Positions 16,580 to 26,382 of a stretch of 64,000 nucleotides of DNA are shown here, in pieces. The translations under genes and the position numbers were made by a program. Every line of letters begins with the position of its first letter. Within the stretch, counting starts at the first letter, position 1. The notes under the pieces are model-generated. The model worked only from the letters and a program-made list of their open reading frames with translations, ran no database searches and was not told the origin of the DNA. Source of the stretch: Bacteroidota bacterium (GTDB lineage: Bacteria; Bacteroidota; Bacteroidia; Chitinophagales; Chitinophagaceae); NCBI GenBank assembly GCA_026391455.1, contig JAPLEH010000066.1:121675-185674 (forward strand), given 5' to 3'.

Positions 16580-18835
16580 ATGCCTTTCAAATACATACTA
16601 ACAGTTCTATTCATTACATATACCTCCATAGCCCATTCCCAACGGGGATCTATTCATGGTATCATCAATGATGCAGATTCAAAGACACCGCTTACTGGTG
16701 CAACCGTTAATATAGGTGGCAATAAAAGCGATAATTCAGATGCATTTGGCAAATTCAGTATTCCGATAGTAAACCCGGGGCAGTATGAACTGATCGTGTC
16801 CCATATCGGATATAAAACGGAGATCGTGCCTGTAGAAGTGAAAGCAGACCTCTTATCCACCATTACCATATCATTAAAACGTGCTGAACTTGACCTATCT
16901 GAAGTACGGATCAACAGCAAACGAAATAACGGACTGCAAACCATCAGTGCAGTTGATATTAAGTTACGGCCGGTGAATACCTCACAGGATGTATTGCGCA
17001 TTGTACCGGGGCTTTTTATTGCACAACATGCCGGTGGTGGCAAAGCTGAACAAATTTTCTTGCGCGGCTATGATATTGACCATGGTACTGATATTGCCAT
17101 TACCGTAGATGGCATGCCGGTGAATATGATCAGCCATGCACACGGACAGGGATACGCGGATCTTCATTTTCTGATACCGGAAACCATAGAGAAGATCAAT
17201 TTCGAAAAAGGCCCCTATCAGGCAGCAAAAGGTAATCTCGCCACAGCGGCCTGGGTAGATTTTTCCACCCGTGATTTTCTGGAAAAAAATATGATAAAAG
17301 CAGAAGCGGGACAATTCAACAGCCAGCGGTTCGTAACACAACTGAAACTATTTTCAAAAACTACCGAACAGAAAAAAGAACAGGTATATATAGCTTCCGA
17401 ATATGCACGATCCGATGGCTATTTCGAAAGCCCGCAGGATTTTCACCGATTCAATATCATGGGAAAATACACGGCCTGGTTTGGCAATCAATCACAGTTA
17501 AGCATTATCGGTTCCGGATTCAGCAGCCGCTGGAATGCCTCCGGCCAGGTACCCGAAAGGGCGATACGTGCCGGCCTCATCACCCGCTTTGGTGCCATTG
17601 ATAATACAGAAGGAGGTAATACCAGCCGGATCAATTTTACTGCACGCTTTCAAAAGCAGTGGAAGAAAAACTGGAAATCAACCGACCAATTCTATTATTC
17701 ACATTACCGGTTCAACCTGTTTTCCAATTTCACCTTCTTCCTCAACGACCTGGTAAATGGAGATATGATCAACCAGCGGGAACGACGCGATCTTTTTGGT
17801 TATACCACTACTGCTGCCAAATCTTATTTCATCGGCAATAAAAAAGCAGCTACTGAAATGGGTGCTGGTTTCCGTCAGGATAATATTCATGATATTGAAC
17901 TGGCACATGCTAACCGTAAAACGCTCTTTAATAGTATCCGGAAGGGCGATATCAGGGAGACCAATTCCTTTGCCTATATCAACCAGGATATAGAAATGAC
18001 TGACCGCCTTCAAATCAATGCCGGGCTACGCTTCGATCATTTTATTTTCCGGTATAAAGACAAACTGAATGGCGCGGATGAATTTGCTATGCAATCAAAA
18101 GCAACGTTCAGCCCGAAACTGAATATCAGTTATGCCATTAACGCCAGATTAAAGATATCACTCCAGAATGGAATCGGTTTCCATTCCAACGATACACGCG
18201 TTATTCTCGACAATGCAGCGAGTGATATTTTGCCGCGTGTAATCGGAACAGACCTGGGACTGTTATGGAAACCACTTCCAAAGATGGTATTGAAAACAAC
18301 ACTCTGGCACCTATACTCCCAACAGGAATTTGTATATGTGGGTGACGAAGGCATTGTAGAGCCTGGTGGAAGAACCCGTCGTATGGGAGTGGATCTGTCG
18401 GCCCGTTATCAATTTTCCCGCTGGTTATTTGCCGATGCAGATATCAATGTTACTAAGGCCCGCGGTATCGATGCAGCCAAAGGCGAAAACTATATACCTC
18501 TTGCACCGTCATTTACCAGTATCGGCGGACTTACCGTTCGAACCAAACAGGGATTCAGTAGTTCGCTACGGTACCGCTTTATCGGTAATCGCCCGGCCAA
18601 TGAAACGAATTCGGTACAGGCTCAGGGTTATTTCCTGCTGGATATGGTGAACAGTTATAAAAGAGGGCGCTTTGAATTCAGCCTTTCTGCAGAAAACCTG
18701 ACCAACCGTAACTGGCGGGAAGCGCAATTTGATACGGAGTCGCGATTAAGACAGGAATCCTCACCGGTATCTGAGATACATTTTACACCGGGTACACCGT
18801 TTTACCTGAAGGGGGGTATTACCTATAGTTTTTGA
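16580..18835 (+). CDS. TonB-dependent outer-membrane receptor
   Basis: A 751-residue outer-membrane transporter. Residues 1-20 are a signal peptide (ending IAHSQ). Residues ~23-110 form a carboxypeptidase-D-like regulatory domain (GIINDADSKTPLTGATVNIG). Then the plug (~120-230) follows, with FLRGYDIDHGTDIAITVDGM and HGQGYADLHFLIPETIEK. The rest is a 22-strand barrel ending in a terminal aromatic residue (ITYSF). The plug resembles receptors for small chelates or cofactors, and no SusD partner is present, which argues against glycan uptake. The substrate is unknown. It is divergent from the DUF4331 operon and ends exactly where the convergent reductase gene ends (zero bases between). Confidence 0.92.
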   Translation: MPFKYILTVLFITYTSIAHSQRGSIHGIINDADSKTPLTGATVNIGGNKSDNSDAFGKFSIPIVNPGQYELIVSHIGYKTEIVPVEVKADLLSTITISLKRAELDLSEVRINSKRNNGLQTISAVDIKLRPVNTSQDVLRIVPGLFIAQHAGGGKAEQIFLRGYDIDHGTDIAITVDGMPVNMISHAHGQGYADLHFLIPETIEKINFEKGPYQAAKGNLATAAWVDFSTRDFLEKNMIKAEAGQFNSQRFVTQLKLFSKTTEQKKEQVYIASEYARSDGYFESPQDFHRFNIMGKYTAWFGNQSQLSIIGSGFSSRWNASGQVPERAIRAGLITRFGAIDNTEGGNTSRINFTARFQKQWKKNWKSTDQFYYSHYRFNLFSNFTFFLNDLVNGDMINQRERRDLFGYTTTAAKSYFIGNKKAATEMGAGFRQDNIHDIELAHANRKTLFNSIRKGDIRETNSFAYINQDIEMTDRLQINAGLRFDHFIFRYKDKLNGADEFAMQSKATFSPKLNISYAINARLKISLQNGIGFHSNDTRVILDNAASDILPRVIGTDLGLLWKPLPKMVLKTTLWHLYSQQEFVYVGDEGIVEPGGRTRRMGVDLSARYQFSRWLFADADINVTKARGIDAAKGENYIPLAPSFTSIGGLTVRTKQGFSSSLRYRFIGNRPANETNSVQAQGYFLLDMVNSYKRGRFEFSLSAENLTNRNWREAQFDTESRLRQESSPVSEIHFTPGTPFYLKGGITYSF

Positions 18836-19720
18836 TCAGGAAAAAGTTTTGCGAAGACCTTCTTCAAATGAATGCGGTTGATAATCCAGTTGCATCCGGG
18901 CTTTCGTGATATTGAAACCGGTTTTCAATGGCCGTATGGCAGGTTGTGAAAACGTATCAGCATTTACATTTACCAGTAGTGAAGCGTTCAATCCCAGGAA
19001 ATGGGCCGTTTTGATAGCCATATCAAAGGGAGTGAGTATATCCGCCCCGGAAATATGAAACAACCCTCCTGCCCTTTGCTCAATGATCTTTACAATGCCG
19101 GCGGCCAGATCTTCCACATAGGTGGGTGTGCGTACCTGATCGCTTACCACGCGGTACTTTTCCCCGTTTTCCAGTTTCTGTTTTACCACCGTAAGAATAT
19201 TGTTTCTGCCTGCCAATGGTTTACCATATACGAGCACGGTTCGCACAATGGTCCAGTCGAAGGGGTATTGGTTGACAAGTGATTCTGCCTGCAATTTTGT
19301 TTTGCCATAAAAATTCACCGGACCCGGTATGGCATTTTCATCATACATACCCTGCTTGCCATCGAAAATGAAATCAGTGGAGATATAGATAAAATAGATC
19401 GCTCTTTTAACAGCGCAGGAAAGCAAATGGCGGGTGCCCTCCACATTTACCCGGTAAGCTTTTTCGGGCTCTTGTTCGCATTGATCGGGTTGCGTCATAG
19501 CACCGGCATGTACAATGATATCCGGCTCATACTGATCCAATACCGTTTGCACTTGCTCTGCCGATGTAAAATCAAGTGTATGGTATTGAAAAGATGATTG
19601 TTGAAAGGGCAACCTGCACGGCCCCTTCCCGGTTGCGATCACCTCATGTTGCTCAGCCAAAAGCATGGCACAGAGGTATTGGCCCAAAAAACCGTTCGCA
19701 CCGGTAAGTAGAATTTTCAT
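18836..19720 (-). CDS. RmlD-like NAD(P)-dependent sugar-nucleotide reductase
   Basis: A 294-residue extended short-chain dehydrogenase. The Rossmann motif TGANGFLG is at 6-13, the serine block ISTDFIFDG at 113-121, and the catalytic Tyr138-x3-Lys142 in FYGKTK. The overall pattern (HAGAMTQPDQCEQEPEKAYR, then the RTVLVYG block) follows dTDP-4-dehydrorhamnose reductase (RmlD) and related proteins. No other rhamnose biosynthesis gene is near, so the substrate could be another nucleotide sugar or, as in the MAT2B group, a regulatory role. It is a single gene, convergent with the TonB receptor gene. Confidence 0.82.
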   Translation of the reverse strand: MKILLTGANGFLGQYLCAMLLAEQHEVIATGKGPCRLPFQQSSFQYHTLDFTSAEQVQTVLDQYEPDIIVHAGAMTQPDQCEQEPEKAYRVNVEGTRHLLSCAVKRAIYFIYISTDFIFDGKQGMYDENAIPGPVNFYGKTKLQAESLVNQYPFDWTIVRTVLVYGKPLAGRNNILTVVKQKLENGEKYRVVSDQVRTPTYVEDLAAGIVKIIEQRAGGLFHISGADILTPFDMAIKTAHFLGLNASLLVNVNADTFSQPAIRPLKTGFNITKARMQLDYQPHSFEEGLRKTFS

Positions 19721-19743
19721 GTGCCAAATGTAGGCTATAAAAC

Positions 19744-19769
19744 AAAAAATCCCGCCACTGGGGCGGGAT
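19744..19769 (-). terminator. Terminator of the secreted protein gene 19790-20485
   Basis: On the minus strand an 8-bp stem (ATCCCGCC / GGCGGGAT) with a five-base loop is followed by six T. It lies 20 bp after the stop. Confidence 0.85.
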
Positions 19770-19789
19770 CAATACGTTGGTGCATCCGG

Positions 19790-20485
19790 TCAGGGCTTAT
19801 TCAACGATTCAACCAACAGGCTGATCTCAGATTCATTTTTTAATTTCAGGTTGTTAGCACTTACGATCTCATCAATCTTTGCTGCCATTGCGGGCAATAT
19901 TTCTGCAAGGTCTTTTTTTACCGACTTGATTTTCTTCAATGCGTCCCCGGGTACATAAAGGTACAATTGCTCGGTGGTCACCAGTTCTCTCCGGCTATAA
20001 TCACCCAATGTAGCGGCATCCTCCACTTTCTGGGTCATATATTTCAGCAGGTGTACTTTGGGGCCTTCCGACAATACCTGGTAAACGGAGGTGTTAGTAT
20101 GATTGTCCGCATCCGGATAGCCCTGTTTGAAACGTACATGACGGGTGCTGCCATCAGGGGCTGTTTCATCATAATCCACTTCATAAAATTGCTCCAGGCG
20201 CATTTCCATGCCGTCCTTTTGTATCATTACAGCATTATTAAATACATTGAATTTTACCGGTACATCCATCACAATTTTATCCGGGCTGATCAGCACCTGG
20301 GCCGGTTTATAGTCAGCATTCAAAAAAATGGAGCCCCCCACTTCTGCTAATGCAGGTAATCGCATGGGTTTTACCGTAAGATCATCGATCGTTAATTCCT
20401 GCATACTGTCTTTTTTTACCTCCTGAGCTTGCAGGGACAGCGAAATAAAGGAAATGAATAAGGTACCAGTCAGTGCTTTCAGCAT
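19790..20485 (-). CDS. Secreted protein of unknown function
   Basis: A 231-residue protein with a signal peptide (GTLFISFISLSLQAQ). The mature part is probably mostly beta (residues ~55-140), then an amphipathic helical tail (DALKKIKSVKKDLAEILPAM). There is no Cys and no recognised motif. It is flanked by its own terminator and lies 200 bp after the prolyl oligopeptidase gene, so it is likely a single transcription unit. Confidence 0.65.
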   Translation of the reverse strand: MLKALTGTLFISFISLSLQAQEVKKDSMQELTIDDLTVKPMRLPALAEVGGSIFLNADYKPAQVLISPDKIVMDVPVKFNVFNNAVMIQKDGMEMRLEQFYEVDYDETAPDGSTRHVRFKQGYPDADNHTNTSVYQVLSEGPKVHLLKYMTQKVEDAATLGDYSRRELVTTEQLYLYVPGDALKKIKSVKKDLAEILPAMAAKIDEIVSANNLKLKNESEISLLVESLNKP

Positions 20486-20644
20486 GGTAGTATGTTTATA
20501 GTTTTAGCGTAGAAAAATGAAGCGCAAATATATTTATCAGGACTTAAAAACAATCACTGGTCGTAATAAAATATGCAGGATAATATCATATTAAGAAAAA
20601 AATAAGTAAAACCCTATCATATTACCAACGGGATATATACAAAA

Positions 20645-20669
20645 AAGGCCGCATAAGAAATGCGGCCTT
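20645..20669 (-). terminator. Terminator of the prolyl oligopeptidase gene
   Basis: A perfect 10-bp inverted repeat (AAGGCCGCAT / ATGCGGCCTT) with a five-base loop is followed on the minus strand by a T-run. It lies 18 bp after the stop codon. Confidence 0.9.
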
Positions 20670-20687
20670 CGTATATAAAGGAATCGT

Positions 20688-22832
20688 TTAAAATCCTTTT
20701 TTCTCGGGTGCAGGCTGATTGGGGAATTTTGGGGTTATGCCCATATTGTAAAAAGTAAAGGAGAATATATCGGCCGTGGTTTCGAGTGATTTTTTCAGGT
20801 TGCTGGCTCCATGTCCTGAATTTACATCGATCCGGATAAGCACCGGATTATTGCCCTTGTAATATTCCTGAAGCGTGGCGGCATATTTAAAAGAGTGAGC
20901 CGGCACTACCCTGTCATCGTGATCGGCCGTAGTAACCAATGTAGCGGGATAATTGATGCCGGATTTGATGTTATGTATGGGTGAATAAGCAAACAGGTTT
21001 TTAAAATCAACAGCATTATCACTGCTGCCATATTCGGCCACCCAGTTCCAGCCGATGGTGAACTTTTGAAAGCGCAGCATATCCATTACACCCACTTGCG
21101 GAATGGCCACTTTAAAGAGTTCAGGTCGCTGGTTGATCACGGTACCCACGAGCAATCCACCATTGGAACCACCCTGTGCAGCGAGATAATCCTTCGACGT
21201 ATATTTTTTCTCAATAAGGTATTCTGCCCCTGCGATGAAATCATCAAACACCGTTTGTTTTTTCAACCGCATACCGGCCTCATGCCATTGTTCGCCATAC
21301 TCACTTCCACCACGCAGATTGGCAATACAAAAGATACCACCCTGTTCGAGCCAGGTAATGCGCGATGGAGAAAAAGAAGGATTGCTGCTAATATTAAAGC
21401 CACCATATCCATATAGAATAGTGGGGTTCTTACCATTCATTACCGTTCCTTTTTTATACGTGATGAACATCGGAACTTTGGTACCATCTTTACTGGGATA
21501 GAACACCTGTTCTGTAATGAAATCAGCAGGGTTGAATTTTACTTCCGGCTTTCTGAATTCGGTGCTTTTACCGGTAGCAATATCATAGCGGTAAATGGTG
21601 GGTGGAAAAGTAACCGATGTGAATGTATAGAACACAAACTTGTCCGACTTTTCACCACCGAAACCACCGGCGGTTCCCAAAGCAGGCAGTGTTACTTCCC
21701 GTTCCATTTTACCATTGAAATCATATACATATACACGGCTTGTTACATCTTTGAGATAAGTCACAAATAATTTACCGCCCGCAGAAGATATAGAGGAAAT
21801 ATTCTCCGGTTTTTCTGCGATTAATGTTTTCCAATTTTCTTTTTCCGGATGCAGGGGATCCACGGACACGATCTTTTGATTTTTAGCCCCATCATTGGTC
21901 GACATAATAAAACGGCCATTCACTACTTCAATCAGGCTATAATCATAATCACCGGCTTCTTTGATAATCGGCTTAAACGTTTTATCGCCTGATTTACTGT
22001 CGTAAAACCAGAGTGCATTGCCATCTTTGGCCTTACCTCTGTCTGATATATTCAGGAAAACATACCGCTCATCTTCGTCGGTGAATACCGTATGAAAACG
22101 CTGTGGATTGGCAGGGTCTTCGTATACCAGCAGATCCCGGTCCTGCGAAGTACCCACCTTATGATAATATACCTGGTGATTCTCATTTTTGTTGGACAGT
22201 TCCTGGCCCTTTTCCGGTGTGGGATAGCGGCTGTAAAAGAACCCATCACCTTGCCAAGAGGCACCGGAAACTTTTACCCAGGCCAGTGAATCGGGCAGGT
22301 ATTCCAATGTTTTCATATCCATTACAAAAAAGGTACGCCAGTCACTGCCACCTTTTGTTTTGCCCACCACGGCATAACGGCCATCTTTTGAAAGGGTGAA
22401 AGCACCGAGGCCAGTAGTCCCGTCTTGAGAAAATTTATTAGGATCGATCACCAGTTCCGGTTTTCCGCTCAATCCCTTTTGTCGGTACAACAGACTTTGA
22501 TTTTGTAACCCATCATTCTTGGAAAAATAGAAGTATTCATTTTTTTTAGTCGGCGAAGAATACTTTGGATAATTATTGATCTCCTCCATACGCTTTAGCC
22601 ATTGTGCCCGGTACCCGATCTTATCGAGGTAACCAAAAGTCACTTTATTCTGTGCGGTTACCCACGCTTTAGTTTCTTCGCTATGATCATTTTCGAGCCA
22701 GCGGTAGGGATCCGCCAGGTTGGTGCCGTGATAATCGTCCACGGTCTCTCCTTTTTTCGTTTCAGGGTATTGCAATTGTGCTGCTGCCATCAGTGGTAAA
22801 GAAGCAAGTAATAAAAATCCTGCCTTTTTCAT
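20688..22832 (-). CDS. Prolyl oligopeptidase, family S9A
   Basis: A 714-residue serine peptidase that cuts after proline in peptides. I start it at the ATG at 22832, which opens a signal peptide (FLLLASLPLMAAAQ), so it acts in the periplasm. The N-terminal part (YPETKKGETVDDYHG, ADPYRWLEN) and the seven-bladed propeller (~75-420) are followed by the alpha/beta-hydrolase domain. The catalytic triad is Ser556 in GGSNGG, an Asp in ADHDDRVVP (~637-640) and His674 in SGHGA. All are present. Length is typical of the family. It forms its own unit with a terminator. Confidence 0.93.
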   Translation of the reverse strand: MKKAGFLLLASLPLMAAAQLQYPETKKGETVDDYHGTNLADPYRWLENDHSEETKAWVTAQNKVTFGYLDKIGYRAQWLKRMEEINNYPKYSSPTKKNEYFYFSKNDGLQNQSLLYRQKGLSGKPELVIDPNKFSQDGTTGLGAFTLSKDGRYAVVGKTKGGSDWRTFFVMDMKTLEYLPDSLAWVKVSGASWQGDGFFYSRYPTPEKGQELSNKNENHQVYYHKVGTSQDRDLLVYEDPANPQRFHTVFTDEDERYVFLNISDRGKAKDGNALWFYDSKSGDKTFKPIIKEAGDYDYSLIEVVNGRFIMSTNDGAKNQKIVSVDPLHPEKENWKTLIAEKPENISSISSAGGKLFVTYLKDVTSRVYVYDFNGKMEREVTLPALGTAGGFGGEKSDKFVFYTFTSVTFPPTIYRYDIATGKSTEFRKPEVKFNPADFITEQVFYPSKDGTKVPMFITYKKGTVMNGKNPTILYGYGGFNISSNPSFSPSRITWLEQGGIFCIANLRGGSEYGEQWHEAGMRLKKQTVFDDFIAGAEYLIEKKYTSKDYLAAQGGSNGGLLVGTVINQRPELFKVAIPQVGVMDMLRFQKFTIGWNWVAEYGSSDNAVDFKNLFAYSPIHNIKSGINYPATLVTTADHDDRVVPAHSFKYAATLQEYYKGNNPVLIRIDVNSGHGASNLKKSLETTADIFSFTFYNMGITPKFPNQPAPEKKGF

Positions 22833-22880
22833 ACTTGAAGTTTTGAGATGAGGAATAGCCCTAAAGATAAATGAAAACAA

Positions 22881-22898
22881 GCCCCTAAATACAGGGGC
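22881..22898 (-). terminator. Weak terminator after the gene at 22939-23682
   Basis: GCCCCT pairs with AGGGGC around six bases, followed on the minus strand by TTGTTTTCATTT. It lies 40 bp after the stop. Confidence 0.6.
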
Positions 22899-22938
22899 AT
22901 GATAAACGGCAGCAGAACTATTTAAACGCCGGGAGACA

Positions 22939-23682
22939 TCACTTAATCACTTTGGGAGCGCCGGAATTGGCCCAGGTCGCGAATATTTCAGCAACCTTCC
23001 ATTCCCCACCGGCGTAGAGCCTGGGTCGGGCCAGTATATAATCCAGAAAATCCTCCACGTCCTTTCGGGTGCAGTGCGACATTACTTCCAGCACTTTTCT
23101 TCCCGCAAAATCGCCCGTGGCTATTGTAACATTCATAGCCGGATTGTTTTGCAGGAAATAATCGCCGGTAAAACGAATATCGGCCACCAGTGAATCCGTC
23201 AGCTTATTTTCATCCGAAATGGTCCACTTGTCAAAAATCAGGTACCGGTCATACAAAGGATCTTCATATACATTCAACAGTTTGATAAAATGGCCGGCCA
23301 ACCGGGGAATGCGTCCGTAGTAAATGGAAGTGGGAGGCATATTCACATACAACAGGTCGCCTTTTTCGAATGGAAGCCCGCTTTTATTCTTACCAATTGA
23401 GAAATAATAATAATTGCTTTTAATCAGATGACAACGTCCATATCCTTTTTCCACCGCATCATTGATACTGGTTTTATATTTTCCGTATAAAAGCCCCAGT
23501 TGTTTCTCTTTTAATTGCACCTGCTCCGGCATTTCCAGTTGCACCACTTTCACCGAATCATTCAGACTGACCATATAATCCGTGATAGGAAAAGCCCGCA
23601 ACCATTTTGTGGTATCTGCCTGGGCATTTGCAGATACACCGCTAAACAAAATCAGGAAGACAGCAATGAAGTAGTTCCGCAT
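22939..23682 (-). CDS. Secreted protein of unknown function
   Basis: A 247-residue protein with a signal peptide (IAVFLILFSGVSANAQ). The mature protein has a Trp/Tyr-rich centre (IKSNYYYFSIGKNKSGLPFE, LYVNMPPTSIYYGRIPRL) and two Cys. No domain is recognised. It is divergent from pfkA (172 bp) and has a weak terminator, so it is probably a single unit. Confidence 0.6.
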   Translation of the reverse strand: MRNYFIAVFLILFSGVSANAQADTTKWLRAFPITDYMVSLNDSVKVVQLEMPEQVQLKEKQLGLLYGKYKTSINDAVEKGYGRCHLIKSNYYYFSIGKNKSGLPFEKGDLLYVNMPPTSIYYGRIPRLAGHFIKLLNVYEDPLYDRYLIFDKWTISDENKLTDSLVADIRFTGDYFLQNNPAMNVTIATGDFAGRKVLEVMSHCTRKDVEDFLDYILARPRLYAGGEWKVAEIFATWANSGAPKVIK

Positions 23683-23808
23683 ATATTTTATGATTTATTC
23701 CGGCACAACTTATTATATTTCCTTTTGGTTGATATCCGTACTGTTGGGTATTCACTCATTGAAAAGGATAGATTGTATTTTCGTTAACATCAAACAACTG
23801 TTAGTGTG

Positions 23809-23844
23809 TTGAAAATACACATTCAAAACAATTACCTATTTTTG
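23809..23844 (+). promoter_or_regulatory. Likely promoter of pfkA-pyk
   Basis: An exact Bacteroidota -7 box TATTTTTG (23837-23844) has a TTG at 23809-23811, 25 bp upstream, slightly longer than the usual spacer. The ATG of pfkA is 10 bp after the -7 box, so the leader would be only a few bases long. Confidence 0.55.
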
Positions 23845-23854
23845 ATGGATTATT

Positions 23855-24838
23855 ATGGCACAGAAAGTAACAAAGATCGGAGTTCTCACATCCGGCGGTG
23901 ATTCGCCCGGTATGAATGCTGCCATCCGTGCAGTAGTGAGAACGGGCATTTATCATGGTTTAGAAGTATTTGGCATTATGCGTGGCTACCAGGGAATGAT
24001 CGAAGACGATATTTTCAGGATGGAAGGTCGTTCGGTAGCAAATATCATTCAGCGCGGAGGTACTATTCTGAAGACCGCCCGTTGTAAAGAATTTTTTGAA
24101 CCGGAGGGACGAAAGAAAGCGTATGAAAACCTGAAACGCCGGGGCATTGATGGCCTGGTGATTATTGGGGGTGATGGTTCATTTCGCGGAGCGGTTAAAT
24201 TCAGCAATGAATTTGACATCCCCTGTATCGGTCTAGCCGGTACCATCGATAAAGATATCAATGGCACAGACTTTACCATTGGCTTTGATACCGCAGTGAA
24301 CACTGCGGTGGAAGCGATTGATAAAATACGCGATACTATGGATGCGCACGACCGCATCTTTATCATAGAAGTAATGGGGCGCGATGCCGGCTATATTGCC
24401 CTGCACAGTGGTATTGCCACCGGGGCGGAAAATATTCTGGTACCGGAGCGTAAGACCAATATGGATGATATCATCACATCGCTGCTGGAAAAAGAAAGAA
24501 GAAAAAAACTGGTGAACCTTATCGTGGTAGCCGAAGGTGATGAATTTGGCGGCGCAACGGAAGTAGAAAAAGTTTTGAAAAAGAATCTCCCCAACGCCGA
24601 GATCCGGGTTTGTATACTCGGTCATATACAGCGCGGCGGATCGCCGAGTTGTATCGACAGGCTTATCGCCAGCCGGATGGGTTATCATGCCGTAGAAAGC
24701 CTGATGGAAGGCCGGCACAATGTATTTGTTGGCATACTGAACAATAAAATGCATTATATACCACTCGAAACAGCCGTAAAAAATAAAGGCCGTATCAGCG
24801 AAGAATGGATGAAGATCGTGAAGATACTGGCTAGTTGA
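23855..24838 (+). CDS. pfkA: ATP-dependent 6-phosphofructokinase
   Basis: A 327-residue glycolytic enzyme that converts fructose 6-phosphate and ATP to fructose 1,6-bisphosphate. The N-terminal nucleotide loop is GVLTSGGDSPGMN (9-21). GGDGS (105-109) marks ATP rather than pyrophosphate use. The catalytic Asp is in GTIDKDINGTDFTIGFDTA (129-147), although most homologues have Asn where Lys133 stands. EVMGRDAGYIAL and LGHIQRGGSPS are the sugar-binding and effector blocks. Length is normal. It lies 44 bp before pyk and they probably share a message. Confidence 0.95.
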   Translation: MAQKVTKIGVLTSGGDSPGMNAAIRAVVRTGIYHGLEVFGIMRGYQGMIEDDIFRMEGRSVANIIQRGGTILKTARCKEFFEPEGRKKAYENLKRRGIDGLVIIGGDGSFRGAVKFSNEFDIPCIGLAGTIDKDINGTDFTIGFDTAVNTAVEAIDKIRDTMDAHDRIFIIEVMGRDAGYIALHSGIATGAENILVPERKTNMDDIITSLLEKERRKKLVNLIVVAEGDEFGGATEVEKVLKKNLPNAEIRVCILGHIQRGGSPSCIDRLIASRMGYHAVESLMEGRHNVFVGILNNKMHYIPLETAVKNKGRISEEWMKIVKILAS

Positions 24839-24882
24839 TATCATTTACCATCATCCCAAAAACCAACCCACAAATAACACAC

Positions 24883-26373
24883 ATGAGCAAGAATATTGAC
24901 AAGTACCTGCATAAAGATTTTGATAAGGACGCCGGCCGGCAACATGCTTACAAAAGAACCAAGATCGTGGCCACCGTAGGGCCTGCCTGTGATTCCTATG
25001 AACAGTTGCTGGAATTGGTAAAGGCCGGGGTAAATGTTTTCAGGCTCAACTTTTCGCATGGCGCACATGAAGACAAACTAAAGATCATCGATTATATCTA
25101 CCAGATCAATAAAACAGAACCTTACAATATTTCCGTGTTAGCCGACCTGCAGGGGCCTAAACTCCGGGTGGGCGATCTCGAAGGCGGAGCACTCGATATT
25201 AAAGAAGGCGATATACTTACGTTTACCAATGAAAAAGTGATAGGAAATATGCATAAGATTTATGTATCCTATCCCGACCTGCATTCAGATGTAAAAGTGG
25301 GTGAAAAAATATTGATCGATGATGGTAAACTGGAAGTGGTGGTGAAAGAGATCACTCCGGCCAAAGAAGTAAAAGTGGAAGTAACGCTGGGCGGCACCCT
25401 GCTGCCAAAGAAAGGCGTAAATCTGCCGGATACTAATATATCCCTGCCCTCCCTTACTGAAAAAGACCTGGCCGACCTGGCATTCTTATTGGATAAACGC
25501 GTGGATTGGGTGGCCTTATCCTTTGTAAGAAGGCCCGAAGATATCATTGACCTGAAACGGAGACTTAAAGAAGGCGGAAGCAAAGCCAAAGTGATCGCCA
25601 AAATTGAAATGCCGGAAGCATTGAAAAATCTCCGGGATATCATCGTGGAAAGTGACGGGGTAATGATCGCCCGCGGCGACCTGGGTGTGGAATTGCCTAT
25701 TGAAGAAGTGCCCCTTATTCAAAAAGATATTATCAAGAAATGTATTCACCGTGCCAAACCCGTGATCGTGGCTACGCAAATGATGGAAAGCATGATCGAC
25801 CGCACCAAACCCAACCGGAGTGAAATCACGGATGTGGCCAATGCAGTACTCGAAGGTGCCGATGCGGTAATGCTGAGCGGAGAAACCGCTACGGGTAAAT
25901 ACCCCAGGCTGGTGGTGGAGACCATGACCAAGATCATTCTGGAAATAGAACAAAAAGCATACGATTATAACCGGGATGAAATGCTGAAGCCCCAACCCCA
26001 CTCTCCTTCTTTTCTGAGTGATGCGGTATGTTATAATGCCTGTAAACTGGCCGAAGACGTGAATGCGGATGCTATCATTGGTATGACACAAAGCGGCTAT
26101 ACGGGATTCATGCTTAGCAGCTATCGACCCAAATCGCTTTTATATATCTTTACGAAAGAGCGATCCCTGGTGAATCAGCTCAGCCTCAGTTGGGGAGTGC
26201 GTGCCTTCTATTATGATGAAGAAGAAAGCCTCGATGATATTTTCTCCGACCAGATTGATATCTTAAAAGAACGCAACTTCCTCAGCAATGGAAATGTGGT
26301 GGTCAGCACCGGCAGTACACCTGTACACCTGCATTTGCCGACCAATATATTGAAGATTGCAAAAGTAGAGTAA
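24883..26373 (+). CDS. pyk: Pyruvate kinase
   Basis: A 496-residue enzyme that converts phosphoenolpyruvate and ADP to pyruvate and ATP. The start at 24883 removes an unlikely N-terminal extension. Blocks in order: RTKIVATVGPACDSYEQL, GVNVFRLNFSHG, the signature IAKIEMPEALKNL (active-site Lys), MIARGDLGVELP, and VATQMMESMID. The C-terminal domain (~360-496) holds the usual allosteric region (TGKYPRLVVETM, TKERSLVNQL). All active-site residues are present. The pfkA-pyk pairing joins two controlling steps of glycolysis in one operon. Confidence 0.95.
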   Translation: MSKNIDKYLHKDFDKDAGRQHAYKRTKIVATVGPACDSYEQLLELVKAGVNVFRLNFSHGAHEDKLKIIDYIYQINKTEPYNISVLADLQGPKLRVGDLEGGALDIKEGDILTFTNEKVIGNMHKIYVSYPDLHSDVKVGEKILIDDGKLEVVVKEITPAKEVKVEVTLGGTLLPKKGVNLPDTNISLPSLTEKDLADLAFLLDKRVDWVALSFVRRPEDIIDLKRRLKEGGSKAKVIAKIEMPEALKNLRDIIVESDGVMIARGDLGVELPIEEVPLIQKDIIKKCIHRAKPVIVATQMMESMIDRTKPNRSEITDVANAVLEGADAVMLSGETATGKYPRLVVETMTKIILEIEQKAYDYNRDEMLKPQPHSPSFLSDAVCYNACKLAEDVNADAIIGMTQSGYTGFMLSSYRPKSLLYIFTKERSLVNQLSLSWGVRAFYYDEEESLDDIFSDQIDILKERNFLSNGNVVVSTGSTPVHLHLPTNILKIAKVE

Positions 26374-26382
26374 AAAGGCAAG

